Source of the DNA: CAZYIW01 sp964647705
GTDB lineage: Bacteria > Pseudomonadota > Gammaproteobacteria > PS1 > Pseudothioglobaceae
Assembly: GCA_964647705.1 (NCBI GenBank)
Contig: CAZYIW010000044.1
Location: forward strand, 1 to 7,707
Length of the DNA stretch: 7,707 nt
Direction of reading: 5' to 3'
Positions 1 to 4,858 of the stretch are shown here, piece by piece; position 1 is the stretch's first letter; every line of letters starts with the position of its first letter. A program made the translations under genes and the position numbers. The notes below the pieces were generated by a model. The model saw only the letters and a list, made by a program, of their open reading frames with translations, made no database searches and was not told the origin of the DNA.

Positions 1-368
1 TTGGCATTGGCATGTGCACACGCCAAAGATACCGCCAAAATGGCATTGGCACCCAGTTTTGATTTGGTGTTGGTGCCGTCCAAATCAACCATGGTTTGAT
101 CGATTTTGGTTTGATTGCTGATATCAAAACCTTCAAGTGCGGCATTAATTTCGGTATTAACATAATTAACAGCCTTTAACACGCCTTTGCCCAAATAGCG
201 AGATTTGTCACCATCACGGAGCTCTAAGGCCTCTCTTTGGCCTGTTGAAGCGCCCGATGGCACCATTGCACTTCCCTGTGTTCCATCTTCTAATATAACA
301 TCTGCTTCGACTGTAGGGTTGCCTCTAGAATCAAGCACTTCTCTGGCTTTAATTTGTTTGATTTTCAC
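1..368 (-). CDS. eno: Enolase, N-terminal part (cut by left window edge)
   Basis: Enolase interconverts 2-phosphoglycerate and phosphoenolpyruvate in cytosolic glycolysis/gluconeogenesis; in E. coli it is also a structural part of the RNA degradosome. The visible 122 codons (family length about 430 aa) match the enolase N-terminal domain: AREVLDSRGNPTVEAD at residues 8-23, the mobile active-site loop PSGASTG at 37-43, whose Ser helps bind the second magnesium, LELRDGDKSRYLGKGV at 48-63, and DLDGTNTKSKLGANAILAVS at 95-114. The start is GTG at 368-366. No ATG is available, and the dnaJ stop TAA lies upstream in the same frame, so GTG is the only sensible start; it makes the protein one residue shorter at the N-terminus than E. 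coli Eno. No strong Shine-Dalgarno is visible. The 12-nt spacing to dnaJ implies co-transcription and perhaps translational coupling. Identity is certain; the exact start is less so. Confidence 0.97.
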   Translation of the reverse strand, partial: MKIKQIKAREVLDSRGNPTVEADVILEDGTQGSAMVPSGASTGQREALELRDGDKSRYLGKGVLKAVNYVNTEINAALEGFDISNQTKIDQTMVDLDGTNTKSKLGANAILAVSLACAHANA

Positions 369-380
369 TGTGATTTCGTC

Positions 381-1481
381 TTACTCAAAAAAAGACTTCA
401 TTTTACCAAAGAAGGAGTCAGACTCAGGGTGATGTTTCTTACCACAAGTCTCACCAAATTCTTGTAATATGGCCTTTTGCTTCTTATTGAGGTTGACTGG
501 TGTTTCAACTTTGATTTGGCAAAGTAAGTCTCCTGAAGCACCATGTCTAATAGCGGGTACACCTTTACCACGTAGGCGAAACAATTTGCCTGTTTGCGTA
601 CCCGCAGGCACTTTAATTTTTAGCTTGCTGTCTAGTGTTGGCACTTCAATTGACCCACCTAAGGCAGCGGTGACGATATCAATTGGTACTTCACAATACA
701 AATCGTTGCCTTCTCTTTGAAAAATATTGTGGGGTTTGACATGAACTTGTACATATAAATCGCCCGCTGGCGCTCCACGAAGACCTGCTTCACCTTCACC
801 AGAGAGACGAATGCGATTACCGGTATCCACACCAGCTGGAATCTTCACAGATAAGGTTTTTTGCTCTCTCACCACGCCTTGTCCACGACAAGTGGTGCAA
901 GGCGTTTCAATTTTTTGCCCCGTGCCAGAACATTGTGGGCAGGTGCTTTGCACAGCAAAAAATCCTTGTTGCATTTGAACCTGGCCTGAACCGCCACAAG
1001 TGGCACAAGTTTTGATGCTTGTGCCTGGTTTTGCACCAGTACCAGAACACGTGCCACAGGCTACATTTTTTGGCACACGAATCTTAACCGTTGTGCCTTC
1101 AACCGCTTGTTTGAGATCAATCTCTAAATCATAACGAAGATCGGCACCACGGTTGTCAGCTTTAGCGCCACCACCAAAAATATCACCAAAAATATCACCA
1201 AACCCACCGGCGCCAAAAGGATTGCCACCGCCACCAAATCCACCAGCACTGCCATCGACTCCAGCATGACCAAATTGATCATAGGCTTGACGTTTTTGTG
1301 CATCAGACAATACCGCATAAGCTTCTTGAATTTCTTTGAATTTTGTTTCTGCCGCTTCTTTATTATCGGTATTACGATCTGGATGATGTTTCATCGCCAA
1401 GCGCTTATAAGCTTTTTTAATTTGCCCTTGGTCGGCGCCTTTTTCAATACCTAAGACTTCGTAGTAATCTCTTTTTGACAT
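381..1481 (-). CDS. dnaJ: Chaperone protein DnaJ (Hsp40)
   Basis: DnaJ delivers unfolded clients to DnaK and stimulates its ATPase in the cytosol. The 366-aa product is a full class A (type I) J-protein, close to the 376 aa of E. coli. In order it has a J domain (about 4-70) with the HPD triad at 33-35; a Gly/Phe-rich segment (about 71-106) holding two DIF motifs at 96-98 and 100-102; four zinc-binding CxxCxGxG repeats starting at Cys142, Cys159, Cys181 and Cys195, all intact; and two beta-sandwich client-binding domains from about 205 to 340. The start is ATG at 1481-1479, with an AAGG Shine-Dalgarno 5 nt upstream. It lies downstream of dnaK in the same direction, separated by 79 nt that contain a terminator-like hairpin, so DnaJ is likely made in smaller amounts than DnaK. 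eno follows after 12 nt. Confidence 0.98.
   Translation of the reverse strand: MSKRDYYEVLGIEKGADQGQIKKAYKRLAMKHHPDRNTDNKEAAETKFKEIQEAYAVLSDAQKRQAYDQFGHAGVDGSAGGFGGGGNPFGAGGFGDIFGDIFGGGAKADNRGADLRYDLEIDLKQAVEGTTVKIRVPKNVACGTCSGTGAKPGTSIKTCATCGGSGQVQMQQGFFAVQSTCPQCSGTGQKIETPCTTCRGQGVVREQKTLSVKIPAGVDTGNRIRLSGEGEAGLRGAPAGDLYVQVHVKPHNIFQREGNDLYCEVPIDIVTAALGGSIEVPTLDSKLKIKVPAGTQTGKLFRLRGKGVPAIRHGASGDLLCQIKVETPVNLNKKQKAILQEFGETCGKKHHPESDSFFGKMKSFFE
1173..1196 (-). repeat. 12-nt tandem repeat inside dnaJ (DIF motifs)
   Basis: The 12-mer accaaaaatatc (plus strand) occurs twice in tandem at 1173-1184 and 1185-1196, followed by a partial third copy, accaaa. It encodes the repeated Gly-Asp-Ile-Phe unit of the Gly/Phe-rich region of DnaJ. 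Similar repeated DIF motifs are known in E. coli DnaJ, where this region regulates transfer of client to DnaK. The near-perfect nucleotide identity suggests recent slippage or strong codon constraint. Confidence 0.8.
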
Positions 1482-1484
1482 ATT

Positions 1485-1491
1485 TGCCTTA
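1485..1491 (-). promoter_or_regulatory. dnaJ ribosome-binding site
   Basis: On the minus strand ATAAGGC lies just upstream of the dnaJ ATG, with the AAGG core 5 nt from the start codon. It supports the ATG at 1481 as the start. Confidence 0.65.
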
Positions 1492-1500
1492 TATAAAAGT

Positions 1501-1538
1501 TAAAAAACCTTCTTCAAAGCACATGGCCTGAAGAAGGT
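1501..1538 (-). terminator. Intrinsic terminator/attenuator between dnaK and dnaJ
   Basis: On the minus strand ACCTTCTTCA (1538-1529) and TGAAGAAGGT (1516-1507) form a perfect 10-bp stem around a 12-nt loop. A run of six T follows, its first T being the last base of the stem. That is the layout of a Rho-independent terminator pointing in the direction of transcription. The stem is only 40% G+C and dnaJ has no convincing promoter after it, so I infer partial read-through (an attenuator setting the DnaK:DnaJ ratio) rather than a full stop. It could also act as a 3' stabiliser of a dnaK-only transcript. Confidence 0.7.
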
Positions 1539-1560
1539 CTTGATGGTTGATGAGTGGCGA

Positions 1561-3201
1561 TTATTTATCGTCTTTCACTTCTTCGAAATCTGCATCAACC
1601 ACGTCATCACCACCATCGGTTGCAGCTGAGGCATCTTGTGCGCCATCTGTACCGGCTTTGGCCTGTGCTTTTTGGGCTAATGGTTGGGCTTTTTCGCTCA
1701 AGTTTTGCACTTTGGCATCAATGGCTTCTTTATCATCACCCTTGATGGCTTCTTCCAATTCACCAATGGCATCTTCGATTTGTTTTTTCTCATCGTCAGA
1801 CACTTCTTCTTTTAACTCATCCATGGTTTGTTTGGTTGAGTGAATCAGTGAGTCAGCCATGTTGCGCGTTGTCACCAACTCTTGGAATTTCTTATCCTCA
1901 TCCGCATGCGCTTCAGCGTCTTTGACCATCTTGTCGATTTCTTCATCACTTAGGCCAGAAGAGGCTTTAATGGTAATTGACTGCTCTTTACCAGTATTTT
2001 TATCTTTGGCAGAAACATTCAAGATACCGTCTGAGTCAATATCAAGTACCACTTCAATCTGTGGCATACCTTTAGGTGCAGGGTCAATTCCTTCAAGATT
2101 AAACTGACCCAATGACTTATTAGCACTGGCTACATCGCGCTCACCTTGNNNNNNNNNNNNNNNNNNNNNNNNNNNNNNNNNNNNNNNNNNNNNNNNNNNN
2201 NNNNNNNNNNNNNNNNNNNNNNNNNNNNNNNNNNNNNNNNNNNNNNNNATGGATTTTTGAATTAAATCCTCAACCAATGATTCTAATTTGGCACGGGTAA
2301 TTTTAATATTTAAGTGTTTAGGACCTGAAGCATCGGCCGTTACATAAGGCAAGTTAACTTCGGTTTGCTCGGATGAGGAAAGCTCAATCTTGGCTTTTTC
2401 TGCTGCTTCTTTTAAGCGTTGCAACGCCAATGGATCGTTGGCCAAATCCACACCTTGGTCTTTTTTAAACTCTTCAACTAAGTGAGTGATAATACGCTGG
2501 TCAAAGTCTTCACCACCTAAGAAAGTATCGCCATTGGTTGACAACACTTCAAAGTGCTTTTCACCATCAATGTCTTCCATCTCAATGATAGAGATATCAA
2601 AAGTACCACCACCTAAGTCATAAACAGCAAGTTTTTTATCGCCTTGACCTTTGTCTACACCATAAGCAAGCGCCGCAGCAGTGGGTTCGTTAATAATACG
2701 TTTTACATCAAGACCGGCAATCTTACCTGCATCCTTAGTGGCTTGACGTTGAGAGTCGTTAAAATAAGCGGGTACCGTAATTACCGCTTCTGTGACTTTC
2801 TCACCGAGATAATCTTCAGCGGTTTGTTTCATTTTTCCAATCACTTTGGCTGAGATCTCAGGCGCAGCCATTTTTTTACCATTAACCTCTACCCATGCAT
2901 CACCGTTGTCGGCTTTAACAATATTGTATGGAACCAATTTAATGTCTTTTTGTACCGCCTCTTCATCAAAGCGACGACCAATCAAACGCTTAATAGCAAA
3001 CAGTGTGTTCTCAGGGTTGGTAACTGCTTGACGTTTTGCTGGCTGACCCACTAAGATTTCTTCTGAATCTTTTGGATAAGCAACAATGGATGGTGTGGTG
3101 CGATCGCCTTCAGAATTCTCAATAATTTTCACATTGCCACCGTCCATAACGGCCACACATGAATTGGTTGTTCCTAAGTCAATTCCAATAATCTTTGACA
3201 T
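1561..3201 (-). CDS. dnaK: Chaperone protein DnaK (Hsp70), interrupted by an assembly gap
   Basis: DnaK is the ATP-driven cytosolic Hsp70 that binds exposed hydrophobic peptides with DnaJ and GrpE, and in proteobacteria it also restrains sigma32. Visible motifs are the first Hsp70 signature IDLGTTNS (7-14), the catalytic-lysine region AIKRLIGRRF (69-78), NEPTAAALAYG (171-181), and the second signature DLGGGTFDIS (195-204) with the autophosphorylation-site Thr200. After the gap come LGQFNLEGI and GMPQIEV of the substrate-binding beta domain, KDKNTGKEQ, the helical lid, and the acidic tail ending in DFEEVKDDK. The third signature and interdomain linker are missing because of the N run at 2149-2248. 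By comparison with E. coli DnaK, recalled from memory, about 125 residues are absent, which restores about 637 aa. Both flanks are in one frame, so this is an intact gene, not a pseudogene. ATG start with strong Shine-Dalgarno AAGGAGTT; sigma32 promoter upstream. Confidence 0.97.
   Translation of the reverse strand: MSKIIGIDLGTTNSCVAVMDGGNVKIIENSEGDRTTPSIVAYPKDSEEILVGQPAKRQAVTNPENTLFAIKRLIGRRFDEEAVQKDIKLVPYNIVKADNGDAWVEVNGKKMAAPEISAKVIGKMKQTAEDYLGEKVTEAVITVPAYFNDSQRQATKDAGKIAGLDVKRIINEPTAAALAYGVDKGQGDKKLAVYDLGGGTFDISIIEMEDIDGEKHFEVLSTNGDTFLGGEDFDQRIITHLVEEFKKDQGVDLANDPLALQRLKEAAEKAKIELSSSEQTEVNLPYVTADASGPKHLNIKITRAKLESLVEDLIQKSXXXXXXXXXXXXXXXXXXXXXXXXXXXXXXXXXXQGERDVASANKSLGQFNLEGIDPAPKGMPQIEVVLDIDSDGILNVSAKDKNTGKEQSITIKASSGLSDEEIDKMVKDAEAHADEDKKFQELVTTRNMADSLIHSTKQTMDELKEEVSDDEKKQIEDAIGELEEAIKGDDKEAIDAKVQNLSEKAQPLAQKAQAKAGTDGAQDASAATDGGDDVVDADFEEVKDDK
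2149..2248. other. Assembly gap of 100 N inside dnaK
   Basis: The run is exactly 100 N, the usual placeholder for a gap of unknown size. Flanking codons end in Gln-Lys-Ser plus two bases on one side and resume with Gln-Gly-Glu-Arg on the other, so the true length must be 1 modulo 3 if the gene is intact. Aligned by eye to E. coli DnaK, the missing part is about 373 nt, not 100. Confidence 0.95.
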
Positions 3202-3208
3202 GTTTTTT

Positions 3209-3216
3209 AACTCCTT
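3209..3216 (-). promoter_or_regulatory. Strong dnaK ribosome-binding site
   Basis: AAGGAGTT on the minus strand lies 7 nt upstream of the dnaK ATG (3201-3199), near-consensus in both sequence and spacing. It also forms the downstream arm of a 9-bp inverted repeat whose other arm lies in the sigma32 -35 region (3260-3268). Confidence 0.9.
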
Positions 3217-3223
3217 GTTTTTT

Positions 3224-3251
3224 GATATACCCCCTATATAGGGATAGTCAA
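3224..3251 (-). promoter_or_regulatory. Possible sigma70-like promoter overlapping the heat-shock promoter
   Basis: On the minus strand TTGACT (3251-3246), a 16-nt spacer and TATATC (3229-3224) resemble sigma70 -35 and -10 boxes (5/6 and 4/6 matches). The predicted start would fall at about 3217, right at the ribosome-binding site, leaving almost no leader upstream of it. That weakens the call; chance in AT-rich sequence is a fair alternative. Confidence 0.25.
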
Positions 3252-3263
3252 TTATTTTTCAAG
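3235..3263 (-). promoter_or_regulatory. Sigma32 (RpoH) heat-shock promoter of dnaK
   Basis: On the minus strand CTTGAAA (3263-3257) is the sigma32 -35 element, followed by a 13-nt spacer and CCCTATATA (3243-3235), close to the consensus CCCCATnTA. CTCC directly upstream of the -35 fits the extended consensus. As I recall it, E. coli dnaK P1 uses the same 13-nt spacing. Transcription would start near 3229-3227, giving a leader of about 27 nt. The -35 begins 18 nt past the coaD stop codon, so dnaK-dnaJ-eno can be induced independently of the upstream operon. Confidence 0.88.
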
Positions 3264-3281
3264 GAGTTTTTACAAAAAAGA

Positions 3282-3755
3282 TTACAGGTGTTTTTTTAGG
3301 TATTTTTCAACCTCTGATGGCACAAAGGCGGAGATATCCCCACCCAGAAGTAAGATTTCTTTCACCAAAGAGGAAGAGATATTGGCGTATTTTTCAGCAG
3401 GGGTCATAAACAAGGTTTCAATTTTAGGATTTAGGTGTTTGTTCATGCCTGAGAGTTGAAATTCGTATTCAAAGTCAGATACTGCTCGTAGACCGCGTAA
3501 AATTACTTGAGCATTTTGTGATTGGGCAAAGTCAACCAACAGTGTGTCAAAACTTAATATTTCTACATTATCAACACCTTGCAAGGCAATTTTTGCCAAT
3601 TCTATTCTTTGTTCAATGGATAAAAAAGCGGGTTTTTTGCTATTTTGAGCAATGCCGATAACCACTTTGTCAAATAACTTACTGGCGCGATGGGTTAGGT
3701 CAACATGACCATTGGTAATAGGATCAAAAGAGCCTGGATAGATTGCAATACTCAT
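3282..3755 (-). CDS. coaD: Phosphopantetheine adenylyltransferase
   Basis: CoaD joins 4'-phosphopantetheine and ATP to give dephospho-CoA and pyrophosphate, the penultimate step of coenzyme A synthesis in the cytosol. The 157-aa product is full length for the family (E. coli 159 aa). It shows the nucleotidyltransferase N-terminus YPGSFDPITNGH at 6-17, with the T/HxGH motif ending at His17, a Lys pair at 40-41 in the substrate loop, RGLRAVSDFEYEFQ at 87-100, and the ATP-binding ISSSLVKE at 126-133. The ATG (3755-3753) overlaps the rsmD stop by 4 nt (ATGA), and no good Shine-Dalgarno is seen, so translation is probably coupled to rsmD. The rsmD-coaD pair is a common bacterial arrangement. No terminator is visible after its stop, so read-through into the dnaK leader is likely. 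Confidence 0.97.
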   Translation of the reverse strand: MSIAIYPGSFDPITNGHVDLTHRASKLFDKVVIGIAQNSKKPAFLSIEQRIELAKIALQGVDNVEILSFDTLLVDFAQSQNAQVILRGLRAVSDFEYEFQLSGMNKHLNPKIETLFMTPAEKYANISSSLVKEILLLGGDISAFVPSEVEKYLKKHL

Positions 3756-4324
3756 AATAGTTCACACAGGCAATAAAAAACCGCACCTGTTTGCTTTTGT
3801 TTGTTGATTTTGATTTTTTCTGAAAAATTTTTATGCAGAAAACCGTTTGTGATTTCAAACTCAGATTCTATATAAATTTTACTCTTTGGAGCAACAAAAT
3901 TGCCCCTTGCAAGCAGTTTTAGCGTTTTTTCAAGGTAATTGTGTCCAAATGGCGGGTCTAAAAACACAAAATCAAAAGTTGTCTCGGATTTTTGAGCCAG
4001 ATAATGAAAAACATCTTGGTTGAGTATCTGCATTTTATCCGATTGTAGTTTTTTCCAATTTTTTTGAAGACTTTCAAAGGCTTTGGAGTTTTTTTCGAGA
4101 CTTACCACTTTTTTTGCCCCGCGAGAGAGTGCCTCAAAACCCAAAGCACCTGAGCCGGCAAAGGCGTCTAAATAGGTTTTGTTATGTGCTTCGAATTGAA
4201 TCCAGTTAAATAAGGTTTCACGCACCTTACCAGGTGTGGGTCTTAGGCCTTGTGTATCTACAAAGCTAAATTTTCGAGAGCGGTATTCACCGCCAACAAT
4301 TTGAAAGGTATTGTTATTCGCCAA
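3752..4324 (-). CDS. rsmD: 16S rRNA (guanine-966 N2)-methyltransferase RsmD
   Basis: RsmD methylates N2 of G966 in 16S rRNA using S-adenosylmethionine during 30S assembly. The 190-aa product has the family layout: IVGGEYRSRKF at 9-19, the signature LRPTPGKVRETLFNW at 27-41, the SAM-binding motif I LDAFAGSGALGFEALSRGA at 52-70, an acidic motif II residue in SLEKNS (75-80), and the catalytic LDPPFGH at 122-128. The start is an unusual TTG at 4324-4322. An in-frame TAG, the ppa stop, lies only 6 nt upstream of it, and no ATG or GTG precedes the conserved IVGGEYR block, so TTG is the best choice. There is no visible Shine-Dalgarno, and the 3-nt gap to ppa suggests reinitiation after ppa. It is followed by coaD with a 4-nt overlap. 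Confidence 0.95.
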   Translation of the reverse strand: MANNNTFQIVGGEYRSRKFSFVDTQGLRPTPGKVRETLFNWIQFEAHNKTYLDAFAGSGALGFEALSRGAKKVVSLEKNSKAFESLQKNWKKLQSDKMQILNQDVFHYLAQKSETTFDFVFLDPPFGHNYLEKTLKLLARGNFVAPKSKIYIESEFEITNGFLHKNFSEKIKINKQKQTGAVFYCLCELL

Positions 4325-4327
4325 AGG

Positions 4328-4858
4328 CTATTTTTGATAAGCGTCAAAAGAATCTTGCAATTCTTTTTTGGCTTCTTGTGCATCACCCCAACCGTCAATC
4401 TTCACCCACTTACCTTCATCAAGATCTTTGTAATAGGTGAAAAAGTGCTCAATTTGATCTTTAAGCGTGGCGCCAATATCATCAATACCTTTAATCTCAT
4501 GATAGGATCTACACAATTTGTCAGTTGGCACTGCTAGGATTTTTGAGTCTTTTCCTGCTTCATCGGTCATACGCAAAACACCAATTGGGCGCGCGGTAAT
4601 AACTGAGTCGTGGATTAGAGGATAGGGGGTAATAACCAAAACATCTGCCGGATCACCATCATCGGCTAGGGTTTCAGGGACAAAACCATAATTACAGGGA
4701 TAAAACATGGGCGTGGAGATAAAGCGATCTACAAACATTGCACCAGTGTCTTTATCGATTTCGTATTTCACCGGAGAAGAGTTGGCTGGAATCTCAATAA
4801 TAACGTTAACTTCATCAGGTATGTTGCCAGCTGAAACCGGTTTTAGGCTATTTAGCAT
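4328..4858 (-). CDS. ppa: Inorganic pyrophosphatase (family I, soluble)
   Basis: Ppa hydrolyses pyrophosphate to two phosphates in the cytosol, pulling biosynthetic reactions forward. At 176 aa it has the same length as the E. coli enzyme and the same core throughout: VIIEIPANSSPVKYEID (19-35) with active-site Lys31 and Glu33, FVDRF (42-46), YPCNYGFVPET (53-63), the family I signature DGDPADVLV (67-75) with metal-binding Asp67, Asp69 and Asp72, MTDEAGKD (97-104) with Asp99 and Asp104, and HFFTYYKDLDEGKWV (138-152). The ATG at 4858-4856 lies inside the end of rnd (11-nt overlap), with a good GGGAGG Shine-Dalgarno 6 nt upstream within rnd. rsmD starts 3 nt after its TAG stop. Sharing an operon with coaD, whose reaction releases pyrophosphate, is metabolically sensible but may be coincidental. 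Confidence 0.98.
   Translation of the reverse strand: MLNSLKPVSAGNIPDEVNVIIEIPANSSPVKYEIDKDTGAMFVDRFISTPMFYPCNYGFVPETLADDGDPADVLVITPYPLIHDSVITARPIGVLRMTDEAGKDSKILAVPTDKLCRSYHEIKGIDDIGATLKDQIEHFFTYYKDLDEGKWVKIDGWGDAQEAKKELQDSFDAYQK

Larger units (their letters stand above)
3209..3268 (-). promoter_or_regulatory. Nested inverted repeat covering dnaK promoter and ribosome-binding site
   Basis: Minus-strand AACTCCTTG (3268-3260) is perfectly complementary to CAAGGAGTT (3217-3209). Between the arms lie TTGA (3251-3248) facing TCAA (3225-3222), TAT facing ATA, and the palindrome CCCTATATAGGG (3243-3232), which can fold as a 4-bp stem with an AUAU loop. The outer and inner dyad centres differ by only 1 bp. 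The downstream arm contains the dnaK ribosome-binding site, and the upstream arm contains part of the sigma32 -35 element. No T-run follows on the minus strand, so it is not a terminator. A regulatory role is inferred. Confidence 0.6.

Noticed and set aside
469..720. Plus-strand open frame opposite dnaJ
   Set aside because: It lies wholly inside the strongly conserved dnaJ coding sequence, has no recognisable domain or ribosome-binding site, and is explained as a shadow of the real gene. The same holds for the open frames opposite dnaK (1547-2107, 2644-3031), rnd (5167-5409, 5603-5794) and rsmD/ppa (4250-4537).
1485..1516. Possible dnaJ promoter (TTGAAG, 16 nt, TATATA on the minus strand)
   Set aside because: The predicted start would lie at or inside the dnaJ start codon, leaving no room for the observed ribosome-binding site, and the boxes overlap the terminator hairpin and its T-run.
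1561..3201. dnaK as a truncated pseudogene or internally deleted Hsp70
   Set aside because: The short apparent length is fully explained by the 100-N placeholder. Both flanks are conserved, in phase and complete at their termini.
3209..3271. Plus-strand intrinsic terminator from the dnaK leader dyad followed by five T
   Set aside because: There is no plus-strand gene upstream to terminate, the loop is 42 nt, and on the coding (minus) strand the dyad is followed by A residues instead of T.
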